A DNA stretch of 23,722 nucleotides from an uncultured Oscillospiraceae bacterium (GTDB lineage Bacteria > Bacillota > Clostridia > Oscillospirales > Ruminococcaceae). The notes beneath the pieces were generated by a model, which was given only the letters and a program-made list of their open reading frames with translations, did not search any database and was not told where the DNA came from. The stretch is from NCBI GenBank assembly GCA_900555435.1, contig USLH01000010.1, forward strand, positions 1 to 23,722. Reading direction: 5' to 3'. Below, piece by piece: positions 8,939-15,964 of the stretch. The number at the start of each line of letters is the position of its first letter. Within the stretch, counting starts at the first letter, position 1. A program made the position numbers and the translations under genes.

Positions 8939-8976
8939 ACAGCAAGCATAGGGAGTGTAGCCACACTCCCGGCAAA
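8939..8976 (+). repeat. 38-bp inverted-repeat partner A with oriT-like hairpin
   Basis: These 38 bp are the exact reverse complement of 19949-19986 (38 of 38 by eye). The core is a hairpin, GGGAGTGT-AGCC-ACACTCCC, with an 8-bp stem at 8951-8970. About 40 nt further on lies a second shared motif, TTGGGGAAGCCCCAA (9018-9032), whose counterpart at 19911-19926 has one extra base. Partner B lies just upstream of mobC, where an oriT would be expected, so this copy looks like a second oriT-like or relaxosome-binding site in front of the anti-restriction gene. The assignment as oriT is inference; the repeat itself is seen directly. Confidence 0.75.
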
Positions 8977-9014
8977 ATCCCTGACCCGGCGCACCTGCCG
9001 GGCCGGGGATTTTC
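8974..9014 (+). terminator. Stem-loop after topB, probable rho-independent terminator
   Basis: AAAATCCC (8974-8981) pairs with GGGATTTT (9006-9013), and CCCGGC (8985-8990) pairs with GCCGGG (8997-9002), giving a long two-part stem that ends in T residues 38 nt after the topB stop. It overlaps the oriT-like repeat, so it might instead, or also, act as single-stranded DNA structure during transfer. Confidence 0.6.
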
Positions 9015-9077
9015 TCTTTGGGGAAGCCCCAACCCCCTTGTATCAGATCACCACCATAGAAAGGATGTGAAACCAAA

Positions 9078-12000
9078 ATGTCTTACAGCTCCTACGACCA
9101 TGACGATTTAGAACCGGCCAGCACTATGCGGATCGAGCGCCGGATTTACTTTGAAAGCGGCAAGGCCGATCTTTCCGAAATGGTAAAGCTGCCCCTTGCG
9201 GAGCTTCTTTCCCTGCGGGCGGAAAGCGCCGCCGCAGAACAGGAAGTGTTTGACCGCCTGAAAGAACAGGCCACCGCATGGGAGGAACAGGCCGGAAGAA
9301 CCCTGTTTCTGGACAAAGCTCTTGAATATGCCCGGACGCTTCCCGTCACCCACACCGCAAACCAGTGGGAGGCCCCGGACGAATACCGCCATATCCGCAG
9401 CAACATGGTTTACCAGATGGATTACTCCATTTCCGAGAACACCCGGTATGACAGCGCCGCCCCAAAATCCGTTCCCTACTCGTGGACGCTCCGCTGGAGC
9501 CTACGCACTAACGCGCCGGGCAGCTACCAGCAGGCCAAGATCGCCGGACAGGATCGGAAAGTCTTTTCCAGCCGGGAAGAACTGGACAAGTACCTGAATG
9601 GCCGGATTAAAGCCCATGAACATTACTTTACCGAAATTTCCCCGGCCATCCCCAAGGAATACGCCGACTATTTCAAGGTCAACGGCTGCCTGCTCCCCGG
9701 CTACACCATTGAGGGAGAGGAACCGGCAAAAGCCGCAGAGCTTCCCGCGCAGGAAGAAACCGCGCAGCCGCAGCAGACCGCAGCCACCCCGGAAAGGAGG
9801 GAACCCGTGAACGAAGTATTTTCTATTTTTCTTGATAACCGCGCCGAGGCGCAGACCGGCGGGCCGCATGGCTACTGGCTTTCCCTGCCGACTTCCGCTG
9901 AACAGGTACAGGAAGCCCTAAAGGAAATCCACATCACCGCCGACAACCAGCAGGACTTGTTCATTGGCGGCTTTTCCGCCCCGGAGGAAAAACCGCTGGA
10001 ACTGCCGGAGGATTTAATCAAGGCCGCCAGCGTGGACGAACTGAACTTCCTTGCCGTCCAGCTTCAAAGGCTGGACGCCGTGGAGCTTGCGGAGCTGAAC
10101 GCCGCCATGCAGTCCCCGGCAAAAATGCAGACCATCGGGCAGCTTTTGGACTACGCCGAAAACACCGATTGTTTTGTCTTAATCAACGCCAAGGACAACC
10201 GCAGTCTGGGGGAATATTATCTGAATGATTCCGGGCTGTTTGTCGTTCCTGACCCGTGGAAACCGGCCATTGACACGGAACGGCTGGGAAGTTTTATCGC
10301 CAACGAGGAACAGGGAACCTTTACCGATTACGGCTATATTCTGCGAACCAGCGACAAATGGCAGCGCGTCCATGAGGGACGGCCAGTGCCGGAGGAATAC
10401 CGGGTGATGGCCTATCCTGCGCCGGAAATTCTGCGGGAGGAAAGCAAGGTACAGCCGGAGGCGGCAGCGCCTACAAAGGCCCCGCAGCCTGTTACCCCCA
10501 TTCTCTTAAACGGCCAGAACAGCGCCGAGCGCATGAAAGAGATCACCGACCGGCTGGAAACCGGCATACAGGAGCTTTTCGAGAGTGAACGCTACAAAGC
10601 CTATCTCACCACCATGTCCAAGTTCCACAGTTACAGCTTCAACAACACCCTCCTGATCGCCATGCAGGGCGGACAGCTTGTGGCGGGCTACAACAAGTGG
10701 CGGGACGATTTTCACCGCAATGTGAGGAAAGGCGAAAAGGCCATCAAGATACTGGCCCCAGCCCCGTTCAAGGCAAAAAAGGAAGTGCAAAAACTGGACG
10801 CACAGGGCAGGCCGGTGATGGGAAAGGACGGAAAGCCTGTTACCGAAGTAAAGGAAATACAGGTTCCGGCCTTTAAGATCGTTTCCGTCTTTGATGTGAG
10901 CCAGACCGAGGGGGAACCGCTGCCCTCTATCGGCGTGGAAGAACTGACCGGCAGCGTGGAACGCTACGGGGAATTTTTCAAGGCGCTGGAACAGACCTCC
11001 CCGGTTCCCATTGGTTTTGAGGACATTCCGGGCGGTTCCCACGGCTACTACCACCTGACGGAAAAGCGGATCGCCATTCAGGAGGGCATGAGCGAATTAC
11101 AGACCCTAAAGACGGCTATCCACGAGATTGCCCATTCCAAGCTCCACGCCATCGACCCGGAAGCCCCGGCCATAGAGCAGGCCGACCGCCCCGACAGCCG
11201 CACCCGCGAGGTACAGGCCGAAAGCGTGGCCTATGCCGTCTGCCAGCACTACGGGCTGGACACCTCCGACTATTCCTTTGGCTATGTGGCCGGTTGGAGT
11301 TCCGGCAAGGACTTGAAAGAGCTGAAAGCCTCCCTTGAAACCATCCGGGCCACCGCCCATGAACTGATTACCACCATTGACGGCCACCTTGCCCAGCTTC
11401 AGAAAGAACGGCAGGCCCACCAGGAACAGCCGCAGGCCGCGCCGCTGGAACAGGCCGCCGAGCAGCCAGACCCGGACAGCGTATTTTCCAAGCTGCCCCC
11501 GGAGCAACAGCAGGAAATGACCGACAGCGTAAAAGCCATGCTGCAAACCCTCATTGAAGCGGATTTGAAATCTACCGGCGAAGTGTCGCAGGGAGCCAAG
11601 GAGGCGGCGCAGGCGCAGGGCTTTACCATTGCCGGGGATGGAACGCTGGAACAGGCAGAAGCTCCGCAGGAGGCCGCCTACCGTCTGGAAAGCGGCGATT
11701 ACCTGTATATCCAGACATCGGAAACCGGCTATGATTACACACTGTATGGCCCCGACTACAAGGAACTGGACGGAGGCCAGCTTGATAATCCCGACCTGTC
11801 CCTTGCGGAAGCCGGAAAAGAAATTCTTGCCATCCATGAGCTACCGGCTGGGGCAAGGGAACCCCTGACCGGCGACAGGCTGGACGGTTTTCTGGAAGCC
11901 GCTGAACAGGCCAACGCCATTCCCCGGCCGCAGGCGTGGAACGGGATCGACGGCCTTTTGAATGGAAAGCCGTTCATGCCGGAGGCGTCCCCGGCTGACC

Positions 12001-13742
12001 GGGCCACCGCCCTGATCGAGCTGGCAGAGAAAAACGCCCCGCGTTTGGGCAGCGAAGAACGGCAGTTGATCGTGGCCTATGCCGAGGCCGTGGGAGATAC
12101 GGACAAGGTGATCGGGCTTATCAACCGCCTGTGTGAACAGGGCTATGAGCTGCAAAAGGGCCAGATGGATTCCTTTGTGAAAAGCGAGATCGAAAGTGAG
12201 ATTGCCGTTGCCAACGCCCAGCGGCAGATCGCACAGAATCCGGCAGCGGAGCCGGTTGTCACGATCCTTTGGAGTGAAAGCCCCCATTTGAAAGACGGCC
12301 AGCAAATGCCGTTGCATGAAGCCGAGGCCGTTTTCAAAGAGCTGGACAGCGCCAGACGCCATGACCGGGAGCAGCCGGGTTATACGGGCCATTGGTACGA
12401 CAAGACCAAGTTCCGCATTGATTTTACCATGCAGGGCCAGCCGGACAGCTACGAGGGACGGCAGGACTTTGGCGACGGGGACGGTTCCCTGATCCAGCAT
12501 ATCCGGGGCTACCACGAATACTACGCGCAGGATGAAAGCTGGAAAAACCATGTGCTGCACCATGAGGGGCCGGAGGCATGGGAGGCGGACAAGGCCCAGC
12601 GGGATATGTTGCTGCATGAGTTCGTCCCGTATATGGAGCTGCATTGCAATCTGGCCGCTATGGAGCAGGAGGCCCGGCGTCCCCTGCGATCCGGGGAAAC
12701 CCTGACGCCGGAACAGACCGCTTATTTCAACGCGGTTTTAGACTATGTAAATGAGTGCCGCCCGCTTCTCAATCAGGGCCAGTACCACTTGCCGGAGCCG
12801 CCGCAGCTTGCCGACTTCGACCAGAGTTTGCAAGACTACAAAAAACAGATCGAGGCAGAGCTGGAACAGGAGGCCGCCGCTGCCGGGCTGACGGTGGAGG
12901 AATATGTTGCCTCTGATTATGAAGCACCAGCGCAGCCCAACTTTTCCATCTACCAAGTGCCGCCCGGCCCAGAGGGGCGCGACTTCCGCTATCGTTCCTA
13001 TGAGGACTTGCAGGCGGACGGGCTTTCGGTGGACAGGAAGAATTATCAGCTTGTCTACACCGCGCCGCTGGACAAGGACACCACACTGGACGAGATTTAC
13101 CGCCGCTTCAACATAGAACATCCCGCCGATTACAAGGGACATTCCCTCTCTACGGGGGATATTGTGGTGTTCCGGCAGGATGGGAAACAGACCGCCTATT
13201 ATGTGGACGAGGGGGCCGACTACCGGCAGGTGCCGGAGTTTTTCGCCCAGCCGGAAAAGCAGCTCACGCCAGACGAGTGCATGACCGGCGAACAAATCCA
13301 GACGCCGAGAGGCCGTTTCTATCTGACCGACAGGAGTCGGGAACAGATGGAGGCCGCCGGGTATGGATTCCACCACCAGTCGGAGGACGGCAGGTATCTG
13401 ATTATGGCAAACGGCACAAGGGCCTTTGCCATCCCCGCCCAGCAGGAAAGCCATATCAAGACGGCGGAAATGTCCACCGAACAGAACTACAACATGATCG
13501 ACGGCATGATGAACAACGCCCCGTCTATGGAGGAACTGGAAGCAAGGGCAAAAGCCGGGGAACAGATTTCCCTTTTGGATGTGGCCGAGGCAGCCAAGGC
13601 GGAGGCCAAAAAGCCCAAGCAGACCCGAAAGACGACGCAGAAACAAAAGAAACCGTCCATCCGGGCGCAGCTTGCCGCCGCCAAGGAGGAACAGAAAAAG
13701 AAGCCCCCGGCGCGGGAAAAATCAAAAGAAATGGAGGTATGA
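9078..13742 (+). CDS. Polyvalent anti-restriction protein (ArdA-like + ArdC-like/HExxH + LPD25-like + YodL-like + DUF4316-like)
   Basis: The 1554-residue protein is a chain of domains. Residues 1-240 are not recognised. About 244-455 is ArdA-like (VFSIFLDNRAE, GYWLSLP, then SVDELNFLAVQLQRLDAVEL). ArdA proteins mimic DNA and block type I restriction. About 475-600 matches the ssDNA-binding N-domain of ArdC/LtrC-like proteins (YNKWRDDFHRNVRKGEKAIKI is close to their signature). HEIAH at 682-686 and AESVAYAVC near 715 are the zinc ligands of an ImmA/IrrE-type metallopeptidase. About 1058-1160 resembles LPD25, 1288-1390 YodL, and 1400-1470 DUF4316 (TDRSREQMEAAGYG). The tail is Lys-rich. This is the build of polyvalent proteins delivered with or made early after DNA entry. 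An internal AGGAGG-GTG at 9807 may start a shorter product. TTRAP follows after 3 nt. Confidence 0.85.
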   Translation: MSYSSYDHDDLEPASTMRIERRIYFESGKADLSEMVKLPLAELLSLRAESAAAEQEVFDRLKEQATAWEEQAGRTLFLDKALEYARTLPVTHTANQWEAPDEYRHIRSNMVYQMDYSISENTRYDSAAPKSVPYSWTLRWSLRTNAPGSYQQAKIAGQDRKVFSSREELDKYLNGRIKAHEHYFTEISPAIPKEYADYFKVNGCLLPGYTIEGEEPAKAAELPAQEETAQPQQTAATPERREPVNEVFSIFLDNRAEAQTGGPHGYWLSLPTSAEQVQEALKEIHITADNQQDLFIGGFSAPEEKPLELPEDLIKAASVDELNFLAVQLQRLDAVELAELNAAMQSPAKMQTIGQLLDYAENTDCFVLINAKDNRSLGEYYLNDSGLFVVPDPWKPAIDTERLGSFIANEEQGTFTDYGYILRTSDKWQRVHEGRPVPEEYRVMAYPAPEILREESKVQPEAAAPTKAPQPVTPILLNGQNSAERMKEITDRLETGIQELFESERYKAYLTTMSKFHSYSFNNTLLIAMQGGQLVAGYNKWRDDFHRNVRKGEKAIKILAPAPFKAKKEVQKLDAQGRPVMGKDGKPVTEVKEIQVPAFKIVSVFDVSQTEGEPLPSIGVEELTGSVERYGEFFKALEQTSPVPIGFEDIPGGSHGYYHLTEKRIAIQEGMSELQTLKTAIHEIAHSKLHAIDPEAPAIEQADRPDSRTREVQAESVAYAVCQHYGLDTSDYSFGYVAGWSSGKDLKELKASLETIRATAHELITTIDGHLAQLQKERQAHQEQPQAAPLEQAAEQPDPDSVFSKLPPEQQQEMTDSVKAMLQTLIEADLKSTGEVSQGAKEAAQAQGFTIAGDGTLEQAEAPQEAAYRLESGDYLYIQTSETGYDYTLYGPDYKELDGGQLDNPDLSLAEAGKEILAIHELPAGAREPLTGDRLDGFLEAAEQANAIPRPQAWNGIDGLLNGKPFMPEASPADRATALIELAEKNAPRLGSEERQLIVAYAEAVGDTDKVIGLINRLCEQGYELQKGQMDSFVKSEIESEIAVANAQRQIAQNPAAEPVVTILWSESPHLKDGQQMPLHEAEAVFKELDSARRHDREQPGYTGHWYDKTKFRIDFTMQGQPDSYEGRQDFGDGDGSLIQHIRGYHEYYAQDESWKNHVLHHEGPEAWEADKAQRDMLLHEFVPYMELHCNLAAMEQEARRPLRSGETLTPEQTAYFNAVLDYVNECRPLLNQGQYHLPEPPQLADFDQSLQDYKKQIEAELEQEAAAAGLTVEEYVASDYEAPAQPNFSIYQVPPGPEGRDFRYRSYEDLQADGLSVDRKNYQLVYTAPLDKDTTLDEIYRRFNIEHPADYKGHSLSTGDIVVFRQDGKQTAYYVDEGADYRQVPEFFAQPEKQLTPDECMTGEQIQTPRGRFYLTDRSREQMEAAGYGFHHQSEDGRYLIMANGTRAFAIPAQQESHIKTAEMSTEQNYNMIDGMMNNAPSMEELEARAKAGEQISLLDVAEAAKAEAKKPKQTRKTTQKQKKPSIRAQLAAAKEEQKKKPPAREKSKEMEV

Positions 13743-13745
13743 GGA

Positions 13746-13946
13746 ATGTATTTCACCGTGGAAGAAGAAAACCTGATCTGTCTGTACCACAACGCTGACC
13801 GCCGCAGGACGGCGGCAAATCTCCGGGCAGCTTTGCCGGACATGGACAAGGAAATGGCGGCGCTGGCCTGCCAGACCGCCGATAAGCTGGACGCCATGAG
13901 CGACGCCGACTTTGCGGCGCAGCAGTTCCACTTCACAGACGAATAA
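13746..13946 (+). CDS. Transposon-transfer assisting protein (TTRAP family)
   Basis: The 66-residue acidic protein starts with MYFTVEEENLICLY and has the DMDKEMAALA and AMSDADFAA segments seen in the TTRAP family of Tn1549-like elements. GGAGG at 13733-13737 lies 8 nt before the ATG. It sits 3 nt after the polyvalent gene and is probably cotranscribed with it. The biochemical role is unknown; the family name reflects its constant presence in transfer regions. A hairpin terminator in the left direct repeat begins 8 nt after its stop. Confidence 0.8.
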   Translation: MYFTVEEENLICLYHNADRRRTAANLRAALPDMDKEMAALACQTADKLDAMSDADFAAQQFHFTDE

Positions 13947-13948
13947 GC

Positions 13949-14124
13949 AAAACGCCGGGCGCGGGGGCTGTCAAAGCCTCTGCGTCCGGCGCTTCTTTTT
14001 TGTCCATTTTCCCGCATTTAGAACCCTGTTTTGAGGGGAACAGGATAACTTTATCCACCTGCCTGCCGACCATGCGGAAAAACCCTTGATTTCCGTGGAC
14101 TTTTACCGCCCTAAATGCGTAGAC
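13949..14124. repeat. Left 176-bp direct repeat flanking the thiamin cargo
   Basis: It matches 17742-17917 base for base at an offset of 3793 except for two positions (13965 G/A and 13970 G/A), both inside the terminator hairpin. It contains the terminator, several smaller inverted repeats (CCTGTT/AACAGG, GGATAA/TTATCC, CGGAAA/TTTCCG) and an outer 9-bp pair CGCATTTAG (14013-14021) with CTAAATGCG (14111-14119). Its right 22 bp equal the 3' end of the Cys_rich_VLP gene found intact beside the right copy, so this copy is contiguous with the native left flank and the other with the native right flank. Confidence 0.95.
13954..14001 (+). terminator. Rho-independent terminator in left repeat
   Basis: GCCGGGCGC (13954-13962) pairs with GCGTCCGGC (13982-13990), with one G-U pair and an inner GGCT/AGCC helix. 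A run of T follows (13996-14001). It ends the transcript of the polyvalent protein and TTRAP and keeps it out of the cargo. Confidence 0.8.
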
Positions 14125-14153
14125 TTGACTTTTGGGGACTTCTTAACTATAAT
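14125..14153 (+). promoter_or_regulatory. Sigma-A type promoter of the thiamin operon
   Basis: TTGACT (14125-14130), a 17-bp spacer and TATAAT (14148-14153) make a near-consensus vegetative promoter. Transcription would begin near 14160, just before the first riboswitch. The -35 box starts at the first base after the left direct repeat. Confidence 0.8.
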
Positions 14154-14157
14154 AATA

Positions 14158-14243
14158 CTCAAGCAGGGGGACTACCTTGTAGTTGAGAAGGTTAAAACCT
14201 GCCCCTTTGAACCTGTTGGCTAATACCAACGCAGGGAGCTGAA
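14158..14243 (+). promoter_or_regulatory. TPP riboswitch (THI element) 1
   Basis: The conserved parts appear in order: AGGGGG (14165-14170), TTGAGA (14183-14188, the pyrimidine-sensing loop), CCCCTTTGAACCTG (14202-14215), then TTGGCTAATACCAACGCAGGG. AGC/GCT closes P1 and AGGGG/CCCCT forms P2. A transcription terminator follows at once, so TPP binding would stop transcription ahead of tenA. Confidence 0.9.
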
Positions 14244-14264
14244 GAATACAGATTCGTATTTTTT

Positions 14265-14296
14265 GGACATTCTCTGTTTTGGGAATGTCCTTTTTT
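14265..14296 (+). terminator. Expression-platform terminator of TPP riboswitch 1
   Basis: GGACATTC (14265-14272) pairs with GAATGTCC (14283-14290), followed by six T. It is the first of two switchable terminators in the tenA leader. Confidence 0.85.
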
Positions 14297-14316
14297 AATT
14301 GAATAAGATATGATAT

Positions 14317-14400
14317 GTGTTTGCGAGGGAACTGAACAAGTTGAAAAAGGTAAGACCTGACCTCTGGACCTGTCGGCTAATACCGGCGTAGGGAAGCAAT
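14317..14400 (+). promoter_or_regulatory. TPP riboswitch (THI element) 2, with divergent core
   Basis: This is a second aptamer in the same leader: GAGGGA, TTGAAA (14341-14346), CTCTGGACCTG (14362-14372), CGGCTAATACCGGCGTAGGGA, with P1 TTGC/GCAA. Compared with aptamer 1, the conserved TTGAGA has become TTGAAA and TTTGAACCTG has become CTGGACCTG in its core. It may therefore bind TPP with a different affinity. A terminator follows. Confidence 0.85.
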
Positions 14401-14425
14401 TTCTTACGCTCGTATTGCGTCTGAA

Positions 14426-14460
14426 AGAGCTTCTAATTGTTTTAGAGGCTCTATTTTTTT
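14426..14460 (+). terminator. Expression-platform terminator of TPP riboswitch 2
   Basis: AGAGCTTCTAA (14426-14436) pairs with TTAGAGGCTCT (14442-14452) with one G-U pair, followed by seven T at 14454-14460. The tenA ribosome binding site TAGGAGGA lies directly after it. Confidence 0.85.
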
Positions 14461-14478
14461 ATCTTAGGAGGATCAAAC

Positions 14479-15153
14479 ATGGCATTTATGAAAGACATCT
14501 TAACCCACAACATCCCCATTTGGGAAGAATGTGCAGCTACCCCATTTGTGCAGGAAGTGCAAACTGGAAAGCTACCTCTTGAAAAATTCAAGAGATATAT
14601 GATTCAGGATAGTATCTATCTGAAAAACTATGCCCGCATATACGGAAAGGCAATTTTTCATGCTGCTACATTAAGAGAAATTCAGCTTTACTACTCCATG
14701 CTGAACTTTGTAAATGATACGGAATCGGAAGTGCGGCTGGATTATCTAAAGCAATTTTGCATAACAGATGATGATATTGAACTGATCGCCCCTTTGCCTG
14801 AAAATCAAAATTACATTGATTTCATGTTTGAGATTGCGTCACATGGAAAGAATGAAGAAATTTTAATGGCGGTTCTTCCCTGTATGTTAAGTTACAGCTA
14901 TATATTCCGCAAACTGGCGTCTGTCCCCACAAGCAGAGAATCAAGATATTGGGACTTTATCAAAGATTATGCCGATGAACAATATGCAGAAAGCTGCAAA
15001 GAATGGTCTGCTTTTGCAGAGCATAAATGTGCTGGGTTATCAGAAGCAAACAAAAAGTATCTGGCTGATATTTTTGAGAAAGCAAGTTTGTTAGAACTTG
15101 CTTTTTGGAAGATGGCCTATCGGAACGAGAGAATGGAGGAAAATGCAAAATGA
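14479..15153 (+). CDS. tenA: Thiaminase II / aminopyrimidine aminohydrolase TenA
   Basis: The 224-residue all-helical protein carries the TenA active site at the positions known for Bacillus subtilis TenA: Asp44 (QD), Cys135 (LPCMLSY) and a Glu near 206 (LLELAFWKMAY). The Cys places it in the TenA_C class, which hydrolyses formylaminopyrimidine or aminopyrimidine breakdown products of thiamin to HMP (4-amino-5-hydroxymethyl-2-methylpyrimidine). It is a cytoplasmic salvage enzyme. It is the first gene of the cargo operon, behind TAGGAGGA and two TPP riboswitches, so it should be on when TPP is low. Its HMP product feeds ThiD, whose ATG overlaps the tenA stop. The insert is more AT-rich than the ICE backbone, which suggests separate ancestry. 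Confidence 0.93.
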   Translation: MAFMKDILTHNIPIWEECAATPFVQEVQTGKLPLEKFKRYMIQDSIYLKNYARIYGKAIFHAATLREIQLYYSMLNFVNDTESEVRLDYLKQFCITDDDIELIAPLPENQNYIDFMFEIASHGKNEEILMAVLPCMLSYSYIFRKLASVPTSRESRYWDFIKDYADEQYAESCKEWSAFAEHKCAGLSEANKKYLADIFEKASLLELAFWKMAYRNERMEENAK

Positions 15154-15953
15154 AAAAAGTATTGTCCATTGCCGGATCAGATTGCAGCGGAGGTGCAGGT
15201 ATTCAGGCTGATTTGAAAACTTTTTCTGCTCACGGCGTATTTGGAATGAGTGTTATTGTTTCTGTTGTTGCAGAGAACACCAGCCGCGTTATCGACATCC
15301 AAGATATTACCCCGGATATGATTGAAAAACAGATTGACGCCGTATTTGAAGATATTGAAGTGGACGCAGTAAAAATCGGTATGCTTTCTACACCAGAATG
15401 TATGAAAGCGGTGGCAAAGAAACTATTACAATATAAGCCCCAAAATGTTGTAATCGACCCGGTTATGTATGCCAAAAATGGCTGCCCATTGATGAATCCT
15501 ACGGCGGTTTCCACCTTGATAGATACAGTAATTCCACTTGCCGATGTACTTACTCCGAATATTCCAGAGGCAGAGAAAATAGCGGATATGCAGATTTCCA
15601 CAGTTTCAGATATGGAGGCTGCCGCAAGAAAAATATATGCCATGGGTTGTAAGGCGATTGTTGTCAAGGGTGGACATCATATAGGAAATGCTGTTGATGT
15701 CCTATTTGATGGAGAAAATTTCTACCATTTTGAAACATCCCGCATTGATACGAAAAATACTCATGGGACAGGCTGTACCTTTTCTTCTGCAATCGCTTCC
15801 CAGCTTGCAAAGGGAAAAAGTGTTCCGCTTGCAGTCGAATCTGCAAAGGCATATGTCACAATGGCAATCGAACACTCTCTTGCGATTGGGAAAGGCTGTG
15901 GCCCGACGCACCATTTCTACGAATTGTATCAGCATGGTTTATCTAAAGAATAG
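15150..15953 (+). CDS. thiD: Hydroxymethylpyrimidine/phosphomethylpyrimidine kinase ThiD
   Basis: The start is ATG 15150, overlapping the tenA stop (ATGA), with GGAGG at 15136-15140. A longer frame from 15105 would lie wholly in tenA. The 267-residue ribokinase-fold enzyme begins with VLSIAGSDCSGGAGIQADLK, the ThiD signature, and has the anion-hole motif HGTGCTFSS at 205-213 with Cys209. It phosphorylates HMP to HMP-P and then to HMP-PP with ATP, supplying the pyrimidine half of thiamin. It is placed between the HMP-salvaging TenA and the coupling enzyme ThiE. Length and motifs look complete. Confidence 0.95.
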   Translation: MKKVLSIAGSDCSGGAGIQADLKTFSAHGVFGMSVIVSVVAENTSRVIDIQDITPDMIEKQIDAVFEDIEVDAVKIGMLSTPECMKAVAKKLLQYKPQNVVIDPVMYAKNGCPLMNPTAVSTLIDTVIPLADVLTPNIPEAEKIADMQISTVSDMEAAARKIYAMGCKAIVVKGGHHIGNAVDVLFDGENFYHFETSRIDTKNTHGTGCTFSSAIASQLAKGKSVPLAVESAKAYVTMAIEHSLAIGKGCGPTHHFYELYQHGLSKE

Positions 15954-15964
15954 GCAGGTGCAAA

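Noticed and set aside
14013..14119. CGCATTTAG/CTAAATGCG pair as integron attC-type or tyrosine-recombinase core sites
   Set aside because: No integrase is present in the window and no attC consensus ends are seen; kept only as an unexplained structural feature.
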